Below are positions 1-12,045 of a stretch of 64,000 nt of DNA, piece after piece. A program made the position numbers and the translations under genes. Under the pieces are notes generated by a model. The model saw only the letters and a list, made by a program, of their open reading frames with translations. It made no database searches and was not told where the DNA came from. Every line of letters starts with the position of its first letter. Position 1 is the first letter of the stretch. The stretch covers positions 154,464,971-154,528,970 of the forward strand of contig NC_081411.1 in the NCBI RefSeq assembly GCF_030272615.1, read 5' to 3'. The stretch is from Cryptomeria japonica (lineage: Eukaryota; Streptophyta; Pinopsida; Cupressales; Cupressaceae).

Positions 1-1
1 A

Positions 2-1912
2 ATGTTTCTAGGTTATTCTTCTAGAAGCAAAGCATTTAAATGTCTGATCAAATCATCTAACAAAATAATAGAAAGTGCAAATGTGAAAATTGATGAATTT
101 GCAGAAAGAAATGATGAAGGAAACTCCAAAGAACTAGAAGATTATGAAGGATTTGTCTATGTTCAACTAAGAAGTCCTATCGAGAAGACTGCTGAATTAA
201 ATGAAGAGAATATCCAGTTATCGAGTGATGAAGAAGACCATACAGAGCCTACTGAGCCTATATTAGCTAAGTATGTCAGAAGGAATCATGCACCAAGTTA
301 GATTATAGGAGATAAGGATGATCCAGTAATGACAAGGAACAAACTGAGACAGAACACATGTTTGATATCTGAATTTGAACCGAGAATAGTGAAAGAGGCA
401 TTTAATAGTGAAGATTGGATAAATGCTATGACAGAAGAGATTGATCAAATCAAGAAGAATGACACATGGACACTGGTCCCAAGACTGAAGGACAAAAATG
501 TAATTGGTACAAAGTGGATCTTCAGAAACAAGCTAAATGAAAAGGGTGAGGTCATTCGGAATAAAGCAAGACTAGTTTGCAAAGGTTATGCCCAAGAAGA
601 AGGAATTGATTATGGTGAGACTTTTGCACCTGTGGCAAGACTTGAAGGAGTAAGAACATTGTTGGCATATGCTGCTTACAAGAATTTCAAGGTATATAAA
701 ATGGATGTCAAATCTGCATTTCTGAATGGTATATTAGAAGAAGAAGTTTTCATTGAACAACCTGAAGGTTTTGTTGAAGGAGAAAATAATGATCAGGTAT
801 GTAAATTGAACAAAGCTTTATATGGTCTGAAACAAGCACCTAGAGCATGGTATGAGAGATTGCACTCATATTTGATCAAAATTGGCTTTATAAGAACAAG
901 TGAAAACAACAATATGTACATGAAGAATGATGAAAATGGAATACTGATCTCAACCATATTTGTTGATGATATTATCTTTAGTGGAAATGACTCTCCATGC
1001 AAGAAATTTGGAAATGAAATGAGTAAAGAATTTGAGATGTCATTAATCGGTGAGATAAAATATTTTATAGGTCTGCAGATACTGCAAATGAAAGATTAGA
1101 TTTTCATTACCCAATCCAAGTACATAAAGGAAATCTTAAAGAAATTTGGAATGGAGGATTCAAAACCAGTAAGTACTCCTATGACTACCAACTGTAAACT
1201 ATCAAAGAATGATGAATCTGCATCTGTTGATGAGACACTTTACCGATCTATGATTGGAAAGTTGCAATATGTTGTTCACAGCAGGCTAGATATAGTACAT
1301 GTAGTAGGTATTGTTGCAAGATTTTCTGCAGATCCTAAGGAAACACACATGACGACAATCAAAAGAATTTTCAGATACTTAAAAGGCACTGAAGATTATG
1401 GCTTAGTATACTGGAAAGGAAATGAGTTTGATTTAAAAATTTATACTGATGCTGATTGGGTAGGCAACATTGATGACAGGAAAAGCACAAGTGGAGGAGC
1501 TTTCTTTTTAGGAGAAAGACTAGTGAGTTGGCCTAGCAAGAAACAAGGATGTGTTTCTCAGTCAACAGCAGAAGCTGAATATGTTGCTGCAACACTGAAT
1601 TGCACCAATATAGCATGGATCAAACAATTGTTGGAAGGTATAAATGAGCAAGTTACTGAGCCAGTAACTATATTTTGTGATAACACTAGTGCCATTAACA
1701 TTTCAAAGAATCCTGTTATGCACTCTAAGACAAAGCACATCTCTATCAAATATCATTATCTTAGAGAAGAAGTTCAAGAGAAGAAAGTGGTGTTGAAATA
1801 TGTTAGTACAAAGGAGCAAATAGTAGATATCTTCACCAAGCCACTGCCAAAGGACACTTTTGAGTATCTCAGAAGTCAGTTAGGGGTTCTACCCCTATCT
1901 TCCATTCACTGA
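2..1912 (+). pseudogene. pol: Copia-A pol: integrase C-terminus, reverse transcriptase, RNase H
   Basis: One reading frame runs from base 2 to the stop at 1912, broken only by two TAG codons (299-301 and 1097-1099). The first 100 residues are the integrase tail (FLGYSSRSKAFKC). RT follows with [31 protein letters not shown] and the catalytic FVDDIIFSG at about 959-985. RNase H carries YTDADW, STAEAEY and CDNTSAINIS, so its usual acidic residues are present. The end, ending LGVLPLSSIH, matches Copia-B. Normally this part of the polyprotein copies the RNA and degrades it in RNA/DNA hybrids. The two stops make it a pseudogene unless TAG is read through. The first stop sits at the integrase/RT junction and is shared with Copia-B and Copia-G. 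Confidence 0.93.
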
Positions 1913-2384
1913 CCGAGTTTGGTGAAAGCATCAATTCGATGACTCTATAGAATATATTTTAGGAGTTGATGATAGTTTACACACTCTAGGAGGTTTTCTA
2001 AAGGTGTGCAGGAAACAGTAAATAGGGAACACGAATTGAAGACAAATGCTCTGACTGAGACTCAGTTGATACACAACAGCAGGAAATAACTTCTTACAGA
2101 AAGCAGCTATGTTTTAGTTCTTTACTTTTTGGCATTGTTGTCAAAGGGGGAGAAGACCAATATAAGGGAGAAGACCTATCAGACCAATATAAGGGAGAAG
2201 ACCTATCAGACCTATCAGGGGAGAAGACTAAGAGAAAACTGAGTAGACTACAGATTGGGAAGAAGACTGAATGCAGAGAAGTCTAATGTATGGGGGAGAG
2301 GATTTCAGTATTTCTGAATCTGAGCAATCCGAGTCTTTTAAGGTCAAATCAATTGGTTTTGCCATCAATGCCAAAGGGGGATAT
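1913..2384 (+). other. Copia-A 3' untranslated region with two polypurine tracts
   Basis: Non-coding region between pol and the 3' LTR. The functional polypurine tract is CAAAGGGGGATAT, ending at 2384 directly before the LTR. A second tract, AAAGGGGGAGAAG, lies at 2143-2155 behind GGCATTGTTGTC. Between them a 27-bp unit rich in AAGGGAGAAGACC is repeated at 2155-2208. The same double-tract layout recurs in Copia-B, D, E and G. Confidence 0.8.
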
Positions 2385-3987
2385 TGTTGGCATTCCAATT
2401 ACAATGAGAGATTGTTGGCATTTCAATAAGGATATTGAGAAGGTTGTTGATGACTATGGATATAACTGATTAAGGATGATTACTGTCTTAATATTATTAT
2501 TTTGTCATTGATGTCAAGAAATTGATTTTCTAATTCAGTATGATGTTTCCATATCTTAAGAAGTATGATTTGATAAGTATAAAGATGTCGGTAAAAGACA
2601 CAGAAAAAATATGATGAATAAGGGGATAAGTTATTCAATGGGCAACTATTACCAAGTTAGACTATGATGAGATCATGATGTTTAGATTGTTTTGATATCC
2701 TACATATGCTATTATTTGAAAGGTTATTACTATACTATGCTACCAAGCAAAGAACCTAGTCGGTAAACCCTAAGGTTATCACTATCAGTTAATGAAGGCA
2801 GAATGTCTACCGAGTGAAGTTTAGTATTTACCGAGTTACAACCGAGCTATAACAGAATGCATTAAATGTTTACATGTGATATTTAATGAAGGAAGCTGAT
2901 GAGATGGAGTGAATTAAATGATTGGTAAGCCGTGTATGAAGATTGTTAAAGAATATATGGTAAAGAAAGATCGACAGGAAGATCTACAACTCAGATTGAA
3001 CTGCAATACCCTAACACAAGTTCCAAGGTGAATATGCAAGTTCCAAGGCAGGGTAAAACATTTTCAGATCGAAGGATACATTGAAGCTGGACAAGATTGA
3101 AGATCTGATGGCTATGATTGATCATGGGAAATGTGATCAAGGAGATTAAGCAGTTGGAAGATTGTTTATAAATAGGAAACTATACATTGAACCTGGACAA
3201 GATTGAAGATCTGATGGCTATGATTGATCATGGGAAATGTGATCAAGGAGATCAAGCGGTTGGAAGATTGTTAATAAATAGGAAACTATTGATAAACAAT
3301 GTATGCGAGCAAGTGTATGCACAAGGATGCTACATAGTGATTACCGAGCACAGAAGCTTGAAGACCTATTTTGATAACAGAGTATAGAGCCCAGTAGAGG
3401 GACAAGATAAGTCCTATGAATTGATTGTATTGAGCAAATGAGAATCTTCTTCAACATTTTCAGATGTGAAGTTGCAGACATATTTTTATTACTGTTATTT
3501 TGAGAAGTAGCAGAAAATCTCTTAACTGAGTGGACTTAACAGTATTATTTGTAAAATCCTCTAGCAAGGTGACATTCTTATTGAGTGTTTGAAATCCTTT
3601 GACAAGGTCACTTCTAACAAAGTGAAGATCCTAACAGATCCGAGGGAAATCCCTTAACCGGGTCACATCTAGCAATGTGTTTGTAATCTTTAACAATATT
3701 TTCTTTTAACCGAGCATACTCTAGAAGAGTATATTTCTTAGTGGGTCCGAAATCCCACAGTGGTTTTTCCCTATTTGGGTTTCCATGTTAAATCTGGTGT
3801 TATGAGGTTTATATTGTTCATATGCTTTTGAGCTTGCATGTTTGACAGTTTTGGTTATATGACTGATATATATGTTACTGAGGTTGAATTTGATGTTATT
3901 ATGGATGATTAAGTTTGTATGATTCACCCCCCCCTCTCATCTTGTTTGCTATTGGATCTGTACTTACATTAAGTATCAGAAGTATCA
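2385..3987 (+). repeat. Copia-A 3' LTR
   Basis: It starts TGTTGGCATTCC immediately after the polypurine tract and ends TATCA at 3987, colinear with the Copia-B LTRs. The head is doubled: a second TGTTGGCATTTC begins at 2413, and it is this copy that aligns with Copia-B. The LTR holds a telobox-like AAACCCTAAGG near 2765, a TATA-like TTTATAAATAGG near 3165, and the U5 hairpin described separately at 3758-3787. At about 1.6 kb it is longer than the Copia-B LTRs because of the 106-bp tandem duplication. Confidence 0.9.
3077..3288 (+). repeat. 106-bp tandem duplication inside the Copia-A LTR
   Basis: Sequence from TACATTGAAGCTGG (3077) repeats from TACATTGAACCTGG (3183) with a period of 106 bp and few differences. 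Copia-B LTRs carry one copy. The unit includes the TATA-like segment: TTTATAAATAGG in copy 1, TTAATAAATAGG in copy 2. Confidence 0.88.
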
Positions 3988-4025
3988 GATGTATGGCATA
4001 TACTACGTATTCTGATTCATGGTGA

Positions 4026-5678
4026 GAGAGTTGTGTATACCATGACAATGGCATTGCTGGATTGTGTGCCCTTTTCGAGTGTGAGATACAGAATTTGCAT
4101 ATCAGTGGTTGGTATGATATCCCTTGGGCTCGATTAGATTATGATGATTTGACTATTGTACTTTGCAGTGTTGTCAGTGGTTTGTTGATACCTGATAGAC
4201 GAGGTCATGGATTTCCAATTGGATGGGGTAGAGTGCTCCATGATATGATTATGCATCAACGATTATATGCTTGGGGTCCTTGCCTTCTATCCATGTTGTA
4301 TTACCAGATGCATGACATTGTATATGTTGGATATTGGTCTATTAGTTGTGGGGTGACATTTCTCCAGACTTGGGCATGGGAGCACATTTCTAGTTTGAGA
4401 CCTATTATTCATGTTGATTTGCAGCCTAGTGAGCCTTATGCTTAGAGGTACACATAGGGTATTAGACATAGGGGTTCAGGTAACACCTTGTATTGGAGGC
4501 ATTAGTTTGATATTCTTCAGCATTTTATTTGGAGACCATACTTAGATTGCCCTGGTTGGGCGGATGATGTAGTGCACTTGCCTTTCTGCCGACAATAGAG
4601 ATATCTGATTGGTAGGACATTCGAGATGTAGTGGATTATTGAGATGTCTCTTCCAGGACAGGTACTAAGATAGTTCAGGGAGGTACAGGTTACATTGGTG
4701 GTTACTGCTTATTTTGCTCGTGTATCTCGGGAGGTATTTGATTGGGGGGTATGTATAGAACCACATGTTGCTTCTACTGAGTTTGATGCTCTTCAACCAT
4801 TTCTTTGGGATTGGGGTAGAGGTGCAACAGATCCAAGGACTATGCCGAAGTATGATGCATGGTGGGCCATACATAGGCCTATTCCACTTACTGATCCTGT
4901 TGTTCTGATTACAACACAACATATTTGACATCCTAGACAACACCCGAGGATAGACAAGGAGGAGAGAGTCGAAGGAGGAGAGGAGGGTGGATTAGCTAAG
5001 GGGGGAGATGCAGGAGGTGGAGGAGTTGATGAGGGAAAGGAGGAGGGAGGAGATGAGGAAATAGACATTGGTGGAGACACCTAGTCTACTAGCAGCGAAG
5101 ATGATGATGATTCTTCAGGGTCATCGAGCAGTGAGGATGGTGATGATGATGATGATACTGATATGCCAGAGTTGGAGGACGTGCCTATTGTAGAGGGTGG
5201 AGGAGGATAGGTGGGTGACAGGGATGATGATGATCTGCAGATTCTCAGAGCGCAGATTCAAAGTCTAGAGGACGAGGTCGCCAGACGAGATGTCAAGCGA
5301 GAGGCCTACCATATAGACTACGATGCACTAGAGACCGAGAGGGACCGTCTCTAGAGGGAGAGAGATGAGGTAGTCAGACGGTCATAGATGATTCAGGTTG
5401 CCTATGATCAACACTTTGCTCCAGGTACTGATGCACAGAGTCAGTCTGACAGACTTTATTATGCTGCACAGGAGAATTTTTATTATCGACATATTTATTA
5501 TGACACTGTACCTGAGGGACAAAGAGCTCCTAGTTTTAGTGCTGTTAGAGGTCATTCCGGTTCTCGTAGGACTTCCACGTGGAGGATGAGAAGTGGTGGT
5601 GTTATGAGACCACCTCGACATCCTAGGGCAAGATCTAGTAGGCAGGACCCACCTATTGACAGAGGCAGTGTCAGTTGA
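4026..5678 (+). pseudogene. Plant mobile domain (PMD)-like protein, antisense to Tat-1, stop-riddled
   Basis: A single frame stays in register for about 550 codons. The first part matches the plant mobile domain found in MAIN/MAIL proteins and in some plant transposable elements: SGWYDIPWARLDYDD, then YAWGPCLLSMLYYQMHD, FLQTWAWEHISSLRP, then FIWRPYLDCPGWADD and RYLIGRTFEM, then WAIHRPIP. It is followed by a Gly/Glu/Asp-rich acidic stretch (about 4930-5230), a heptad-like coiled-coil segment (about 5235-5380, LRAQIQSLEDEVARRD) and an Arg/Ser-rich tail ending at TGA 5676-5678. Internal stops are TAG at 4443, 4455, 4503, 4596, 4629, 4671, 5082, 5208, 5352 and 5385, and TGA at 4926. I see no frameshift. 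The N-terminus is missing; Copia-A ends just upstream. Known PMD proteins act in gene silencing and meristem maintenance; the role of element-borne copies is unknown to me. The PMD assignment is by motif memory and fairly sure. Confidence 0.75.
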
Positions 5679-7678
5679 GACATTTTGATCATGTTATCTG
5701 AGCCTTCAGGCTTGTTTATTGCATTCACACACATTATCATTTTTGAGTTATATATATGATATGCAATTTTTTGGTGGTGATCTATTATGCTTTATTTTCC
5801 TTGTATGCTTATATGATGCTATGAGTTATATGATGTATATCTATTTGATTCTATATAATTCATGAATGCAATGGTTACTACATGATTTATCAATGATGCT
5901 TAATGAATGCAATGAGTACTAAATGTATGCATTTTTGACTGATATTTATGAATGCATTTTTGAAACTATATGGATGCATTTTTGTTTTTTGTATGATAAT
6001 GCTAGAATATACCTTGAGTAAATGTTAGTAAGATGAAAGAAAGAAGAGATTGATGAAAGAATAATATTAGAAAAGAATATGATTTACACAGAAGATGCGA
6101 AATCAACAAACTATCAAGAAAAATATGAGATGAGAATGAAATTGAACGAATCACGTCCGTGTCATTTATTTTATTGCGCAATATATATTCATCATGAAGC
6201 CTTATTATTGAACAATGAAGCTTAGCACATCATGGTATAAGGAACCAAGATGTAAAGATATCTCATTGAAGAAACAAACACATAGCAGACATAGAGTGAA
6301 CCCCTCCATTCTGGAAAATACACTAGGGGTTGAGGTATGTGTGTATTCAATAGCTGAATGCTCCTATCACAAACACCCACTAGAGCAATTTCCCTAGAAC
6401 TTATTCAGTTCACACCACAAATAGTAAACAAAGAAAAAGATAATTCTCATCATGGCTCCTCTAGTCACTTGTGGACATCCTTGAGTAGCATAGGAACATA
6501 ATCTATTGCCAAATGATAAAAGATAAAGACTGACCCGGACAAAATTCAACAGCTATACTGACCTCGTGCCTTCGTTCTTAGTTGCTTGATATGATGGTTG
6601 ATAATGTCTAATCTCAAAAAGTTGTGGACCCCGTTTAAGACTGATCTATCTGATTTCGAGTGTATCCTCTTTTGTTTAAGACAAGATAATGATCACTTGA
6701 TATGGATATGATACGATTGATAAGACAGTTTGATCAATTGATTGCAGATGTTTGACTGGATAGTCATATCCTTTGTTAACTTCGTGCGAAGCGTTTGCTG
6801 GATATCTGCTAGGCTATTTGTTTCTTGTGAGATATTTTATTGCAAGTTTTTTTGATTGAATTTTTATTTTTGATTGTTTAGTTCTTTTCCAAGAGCTTTT
6901 TTTATGTTTTTGGATTATGTGGATTGATATTTGAATGTTTTTGTTTTTTTTAGGATATTTTCCAGATGTTTTTGGTATTTTCAAAGGACATTATGTGAAT
7001 GTTTTTGGTATTTTAAAGTTTTCAAATATTTGAATGTTTTTGATTGATTTTTTCAGGACTTTTTACAGATGTTTTTTGGTATTTTCAATTTTTCCACTGT
7101 TTTGAATTTTATGTTTTTCACTATTTTTGGATTTTTAAGTTTTTTACTATTTTTGGATTTTTTCGAAGGACGTTATATGATTTTGTTTGGATTTTTTCAG
7201 GACTTTTTATAGATGTTTTTGGATTTTTTTAGTTATGCCCCCAGTTTGCAGACTTGTATGACATGATGATTTGCAAAATGCATGCATAGACAATGAATTT
7301 TTGACAGGACCTATGGTAATGCAAGATGCAAGATGAAGATGCCTTTCCTATTCGAACAAGGTCGACTGTGTTTGTTTGGCATTTTGTAATACACCAATTA
7401 GAATTGGAGGTACAAAATATTTCATAGATAAGAGGTCAATCGATCCCTAGGGTCCCTTGGAACATACAAATCAACACACTTAGTGACTAGGATTTACAAA
7501 TGGAGACGTGAAAAACTTCCCCATTGGTTCTTGAAACTTTGATCTTCTTTTCCCTCTCTTGTATCCACTAAAGATCCTTAGCATCCTATATGACTAGCTA
7601 CATGGATTATCCTAACTTCAAAAGCATCTCGAATAGAGCCTTGCTGCCAACAAGCTTTTAGAGCTTCGACGAGGTTAT
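5679..7678. other. Non-coding 3' region of Tat-1, AT-rich, with T-rich repeats
   Basis: No gene is visible. At 5850-5990 variants of ATGAATGCA recur. From about 6830 to 7245 the plus strand is extremely T-rich, with repeated forms of GATGTTTTTGG and TTTTTTCAGGAC spaced irregularly, a degenerate tandem repeat. Open frames there are compositional. The block lies between the antisense PMD frame and Tat-1 integrase, where Tat elements have a long 3' non-coding region. Confidence 0.55.
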
Positions 7679-8632
7679 GGGTAAAAGCACAAAACTGTGT
7701 CACTTTTCAGGCCAACTTATCAGCACAAGTGAATTTAAGTAATTCTAACTAAAAAATAATTTTAGTCAAACATATGGTTTATATAGATTCATTATAGCTA
7801 AGTTATATATGGGCCACAACTTTTCCAATTGGAAGTGTTTACTAAGTGTATATTTTATACTACTTTGGGTCTAATTACCAAAAAAAAAAACTCGATGTTT
7901 CAACAACTCCTACTCTTATAAATAATATTGTTTTGAAATGTAAAAATACCCTTTTATAGAACTATAAATGAATTTTCCAAAATATATATCTTTTAATATT
8001 TTAATTATTTTTTTATATTTTATATTTTATTTTTATTGAAAGTAGGTCATCAACACTAAAATATAAGGTTGATTATCTTGTCAAGGAAAAGTACTAAAAT
8101 TTATTAAAAATATTTGAAAAAAATATGATGCAGTAGAGAAAAGAATCTATGTAAAGATGATATAATTCTTTTATAATTTGGATAAATAATTAAGAAAAAA
8201 GGTGGTGGGAATTGGAAAGAGTTATATTTCAGCACATGCAACTTTTCAAATTTATTAAAAAATACATATTTATAAAAAATAGTAAAAAATATATTCATGC
8301 ATTAAAGTTTCAAATTATCAATATACACAAACAATTTCAAGAAAAAAGGTAAAATTTACTAAATAAAGTGTGGTGGCTTGTGTAACTTCAATTTCAACAT
8401 TTTTTCAACAACTAAATTATAGTGTTTACTTTATTAAAAACTACATTCAATTTTTTTAAATTTTTGTTAAAATTATAAATATAAAATAGACATAAGAATA
8501 TAAATTTTATTAGTTTACATCATTTCAAAATTCAAAACATATATTTCACTTTCTATTGATTTAATTTAAAAAGTTGAATCAACATTGACCATTTCATTTA
8601 TAAAAGTGTGACATAGCTTTGTACGTTTACCC
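7679..8632 (+). mobile_element. Terminal-inverted-repeat element, copy 1 (non-autonomous, 954 bp)
   Basis: It starts GGGTAAAAGCACAAAACTG and ends in the inverse of GGGTAAACGTACAAAGCTA. The two 25-bp ends match as inverted repeats with four differences. It is flanked by TTAT on both sides (7675-7678 and 8633-8636), a 4-bp target duplication. The interior is about 80% A+T with no credible ORF. A second copy in inverted orientation lies at 60884-61844 and matches along its whole length, which fixes the ends independently. No transposase is encoded, so movement would need a source elsewhere. The superfamily is not clear to me. Confidence 0.85.
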
Positions 8633-8636
8633 TTAT

Positions 8637-9277
8637 AGACTATAATTTCTCAAATATTGCTCCATTGCCAGGAGGTGTTCATAGCCCTGATGGAGTTACT
8701 TGCATGTTCCCATAGTCAAGCTTTTTGTCGCACTTTGTATGCGTGATATTTCAATTATATATCATTGCTCTTTTGCCTTGAGATGGATATTTGGCATAGC
8801 TCTTTTTTCTTTTTATTTTCTTGCCTTGACTTGTAAGTAATGAAACCTACTTGGGTGTGACAATTACAATGATGCTGAAGTAGAATTTTAGATTTTTCAC
8901 TAGTCATATGATCAACTAGGTGTCTAGAATGAATTAGAGATTTTGTTATTGTGTTTGAGATATATCAATTGATAGATTTTGGGTTAACAAGTCTCAAATA
9001 GTGAAATCACTACCCAATCATAAGTAAAGCGTCGTCACAGGGTAATATTGACAATGAATGACCTTAGAACCTCAAAGACTTCATGTTTGAATATCTAAGA
9101 AAGGAAATGACCCTTGTTTCTCTTAAATGCAAACAAATGACAAATTTGGATAGTTGTCTTGTTTTATTGGTGCTACTATATGAAATTAAATATGATGTGC
9201 TTAGAAAGAAACTATATGTAATGCAGTGCTTTGAATAAAATGATATGCAATGCGGAAAGTAAAACCTAAATTAACCT
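8637..9277. other. Non-coding Tat-1 sequence downstream of integrase
   Basis: I see no gene or repeat here. On the minus strand it follows the end of Tat-1 integrase, so it is probably the start of that element's 3' untranslated region. Confidence 0.4.
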
Positions 9278-10504
9278 AGCCCTTAGGTATAATATCATTT
9301 AAGGTGCATGCTATTCATAGGGTCAGAGAGTGGATCTCCCTCCATGGTAGCCAAATTGTATGCTCCATTGCCTATAACCCTTGTTACGATAAAAGGACCT
9401 AGCTAGTTAGGTTCAAACTTCGCTGGATTTTCTTGTTCTGCTAGGTCCCTTTGGTTCTCTTTGAGAACTAGATCTCCCACTTCAAAAGTTCATGGGCGGA
9501 CTCATTTATTATAGCTCCATCTTAGTCTATTTTGATAACCTTGTAGGTGATTCAAAGATTTTTGTCTTTTTTCATCAAGTGTTTCTAGCTCTTGTAATAT
9601 TTCTACCCGATAGTCTTCCTCTGATATGATGTTTTGTAAAGAGACTCTTAGAGATGGTATTTCTATTTCAATGGGGAGTATTTCTTCTGTACCATAGACC
9701 AAGGAATATGGTGTTGCTCCTGTAGGGGTGCGTGCTCCTGTTTTGTAAGCCCAAACAGTGAGATTTAACTGGAGATGCCAGTCCCGTCCTGTGTTAGTGA
9801 CAACTTTCTTAAGGATCTTCAATATTGACTTATTGGTTGCCTTTTCTTGTCCATTTCTTTGCAGATAATATGGTGTTGCAAATCTCTATTGTATTTGAAA
9901 TTTGTCACACAATTCTTTCACTTCTTGATTTTTGAATGGACGTCCATTATCTATCACGAAGCACATTGGAATCCCGTATCTACTAAATAATGTAATTGAG
10001 CATGAAATTTTCTATTTGCTTTCCAGTGGTGTATGTAAGAGGAATTGCCTCGACCCATTTGGTAAAGTACTCAATAGCTGTTAAGATGAACTTGTGCCCG
10101 TTGGAAGAAGTAGGAATGATTTTACCCGCTAAATCTAATCCACTTTACGAAAATGGCCATGGTGATGTAATAGGTTCAAGATCGTGTGCTGGTGCATGAA
10201 TGAGATCTTGATTCATTTGATATTGCTTTCATTTTTGCACATATTTATAGGCATCTTTTTCTATAGTTAGCCAGTAATAACCTGTTTTTAGCAATTTCTT
10301 TGACAATGGTGGACCACTATTATGCACCCCACAAATTCCATCATGGACTTCCTTTAGAGCAAGTTGTGCTTCATTTTCATCCAGACATCGGAGAAGAGTT
10401 CCATCGAAGCCCTTTCTATACAATGTATTAGCTATAATAGTGTGTCTAGATGCCTAATGAATGAGAGTCTTCTTTTGATTTCTGGATAGATCCAGTGACA
10501 TGTA
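9278..10504 (-). pseudogene. pol: Tat-1 integrase (Ty3/gypsy), decayed
   Basis: Read on the minus strand, this holds the zinc-binding N-terminus (EVHDGICGVHNSGPP, then GYYWLTIEKDA), whose final Cys-x-x-Cys is lost to a TGA and a Tyr. The DDE core follows with GLDLAG, FVIDNGRPF and RNGQEKATNKS, then the conserved WAYKTGARTPTGATPYSLVYG (fragmentary) and a C-terminal domain with FEVGDLVL, GPF and GAYNL, ending near MHLK. Several stops, including one in place of the Trp before GPF, make it non-functional. It is cut at 10504-10509 by Copia-B; the upstream part of the same pol resumes at 18213. Confidence 0.9.
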
Positions 10505-10509
10505 CTGTG

Positions 10510-11981
10510 TGTTGGCAATATTACAAGGATATTGAGAAGGTTGTTGATGATTATGGACATAACTGATTAAAGATGTTTTACTATCTTGATATTATTATTT
10601 TGTCATTGATGTCAAGAAATTGATTTTCTAATTCAGTATGATGTTGCCATATCTTAAGAAATATGATATGAAGATTATAAAGAAGTCGGTAAAGACACAG
10701 GAAAGAATATGTTGAATGAGGGGATAAGTTATTCAATGGGCAACTCTACCAAGTCAGACAATGATGAGATCTTGATGTTTTAGATTGTTTTAACATCATA
10801 CATATGTTGTAAAATGTAAAGGTTAATACTATACCACGTTATCAAGCAAAGAACCTAGTCGGTAAACCCTAAGGAACCTAGTCGGTAAACTCTAAGGTTA
10901 TTGCAGTTGGTTAATGAAGACAGAATGTCTACCGAGTGAAGTTTCGTATTCACCGAGTTGTAACCGAGCTAAAACAGAATGCATTAAATGTTTACATGTG
11001 ATATTTAATGAAAGATGCTGATGAGCTAGAGCGGATCAATGATTGGCAAGCCATAAAAGAAGTTTGTTAAACGAATCTAAGGTAATGGAAAGTCGGCAAG
11101 AAGATCTATAGCTCAGATTGAACCGCATTACCCTAACACAAGTTCCAAGGCAGGGTAAAAATTTTCAGATCAAAAGATACAATGAACCTGGACAAGATTG
11201 AAGATCTGATGGCTATGATTGATCATGGGAAATGTGATCAAGGAGATTAAGTGGTTAGAAGATTGTTTATAAATAAGGAACTGTTGATAAACAATGCATG
11301 CGGGCAAGTGTATTCACAGGGATGCTACATAGTGATTACCGAGCATAGAAGCTTGAAGACCTGTTAGAATAACAGAGTATTGATGCCCAACAAATAGACA
11401 AGATTAGTTCTATGTCTATATTGTATTGAACAAATAGGAATCTGCTTTAGCATTTCAGATGTGAAGTTGTAGATAGATTGTATTACTGTTATTTTGTGAA
11501 AGTGATAGGAAATCTCTTAACCGAGTGGACTTAACAGTCTTATATGTAAATCCTCTAACAAGGTGACATTCTAATTGAGTGTTTGAAATCCTTTGACAAG
11601 GTCAATTCTAACAAAGTGAAGATCCTAACAGATCTGAGGGAAATCCCTTAACCAGGTCACATCTAGCAATGTGTTTGTAATCTTTAACAGGATTTGCTTT
11701 TAACCGAGCATACTCTAGAAGAGTATATTTCTTAGTGGGTCCAAAATCCCACAGTGGTTTTTCCCTATTTGGGTTTCCACGTTAAATATGGTGTTATGAG
11801 GTTTATATTGTTCATATGCTTTTGAGTTTGCATGTTTGAAAGTTTTTGATTATATGACTGATATATGTTACCGAGGTTGAATCTGATGTTTTTTATGGAT
11901 GATTAAGTTTGTATGATTCACCCCCCCTCCTCATCTTGTTGGCTATTGGATCTGTACTTATATTAAGTATCAAAACTATCA
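10510..11981 (+). repeat. Copia-B 5' LTR
   Basis: It runs from TGTTGGCAATATTACAAGG to ACTATCA (1472 bp) and matches the 3' LTR almost throughout. It contains a doubled GAACCTAGTCGGTAAAC block (10851-10894) that includes a telobox-like AAACCCTAA, TATA-like TTTATAAATAAGG near 11265, and the conserved U5 hairpin at 11752-11782. It is 21 bp shorter than the 3' LTR, which keeps an extra GTGATTGTGCAAGTTCCAAG near 17360. Confidence 0.94.
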
Positions 11982-11983
11982 AT

Positions 11984-11995
11984 TGGTATCAGAGC
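11984..11995 (+). other. Copia-B primer-binding site, initiator-Met tRNA
   Basis: TGGTATCAGAGC starts three bases after the 5' LTR and is the standard complement of the 3' end of plant initiator methionine tRNA, the usual minus-strand primer of plant copia elements. Confidence 0.93.
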
Positions 11996-12045
11996 TTTGG
12001 ACTCCGAAAGGAAAGTTTAAAGGCACTTGAGTTAAAGATCCATAG

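Larger units (their letters stand above)
1..3987 (+). mobile_element. Copia-A, 5'-truncated Ty1/copia LTR retrotransposon
   Basis: The window opens inside the integrase C-terminal part of a Ty1/copia element. It continues through RT and RNase H, a 3' untranslated region with two polypurine tracts, and a 3' LTR ending near 3987 in the same ATCA seen in Copia-B. The pol region is closely similar to Copia-B along its whole length, so the two belong to one family. The 5' LTR, gag and protease lie outside the window. The base after the LTR starts unrelated sequence (the PMD-like frame), so the 3' boundary is well placed to within a few bases. Confidence 0.93.

Noticed and set aside
4443-5387. Reassigned TAG codon or programmed readthrough in the PMD frame
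   Set aside because: Ten readthroughs in one gene are implausible in a plant nucleus; deamination at CAG explains the pattern more simply.
7044-7232. 62-codon Phe-rich frame
   Set aside because: Produced by the T-rich repeat block; no start context or family resemblance.
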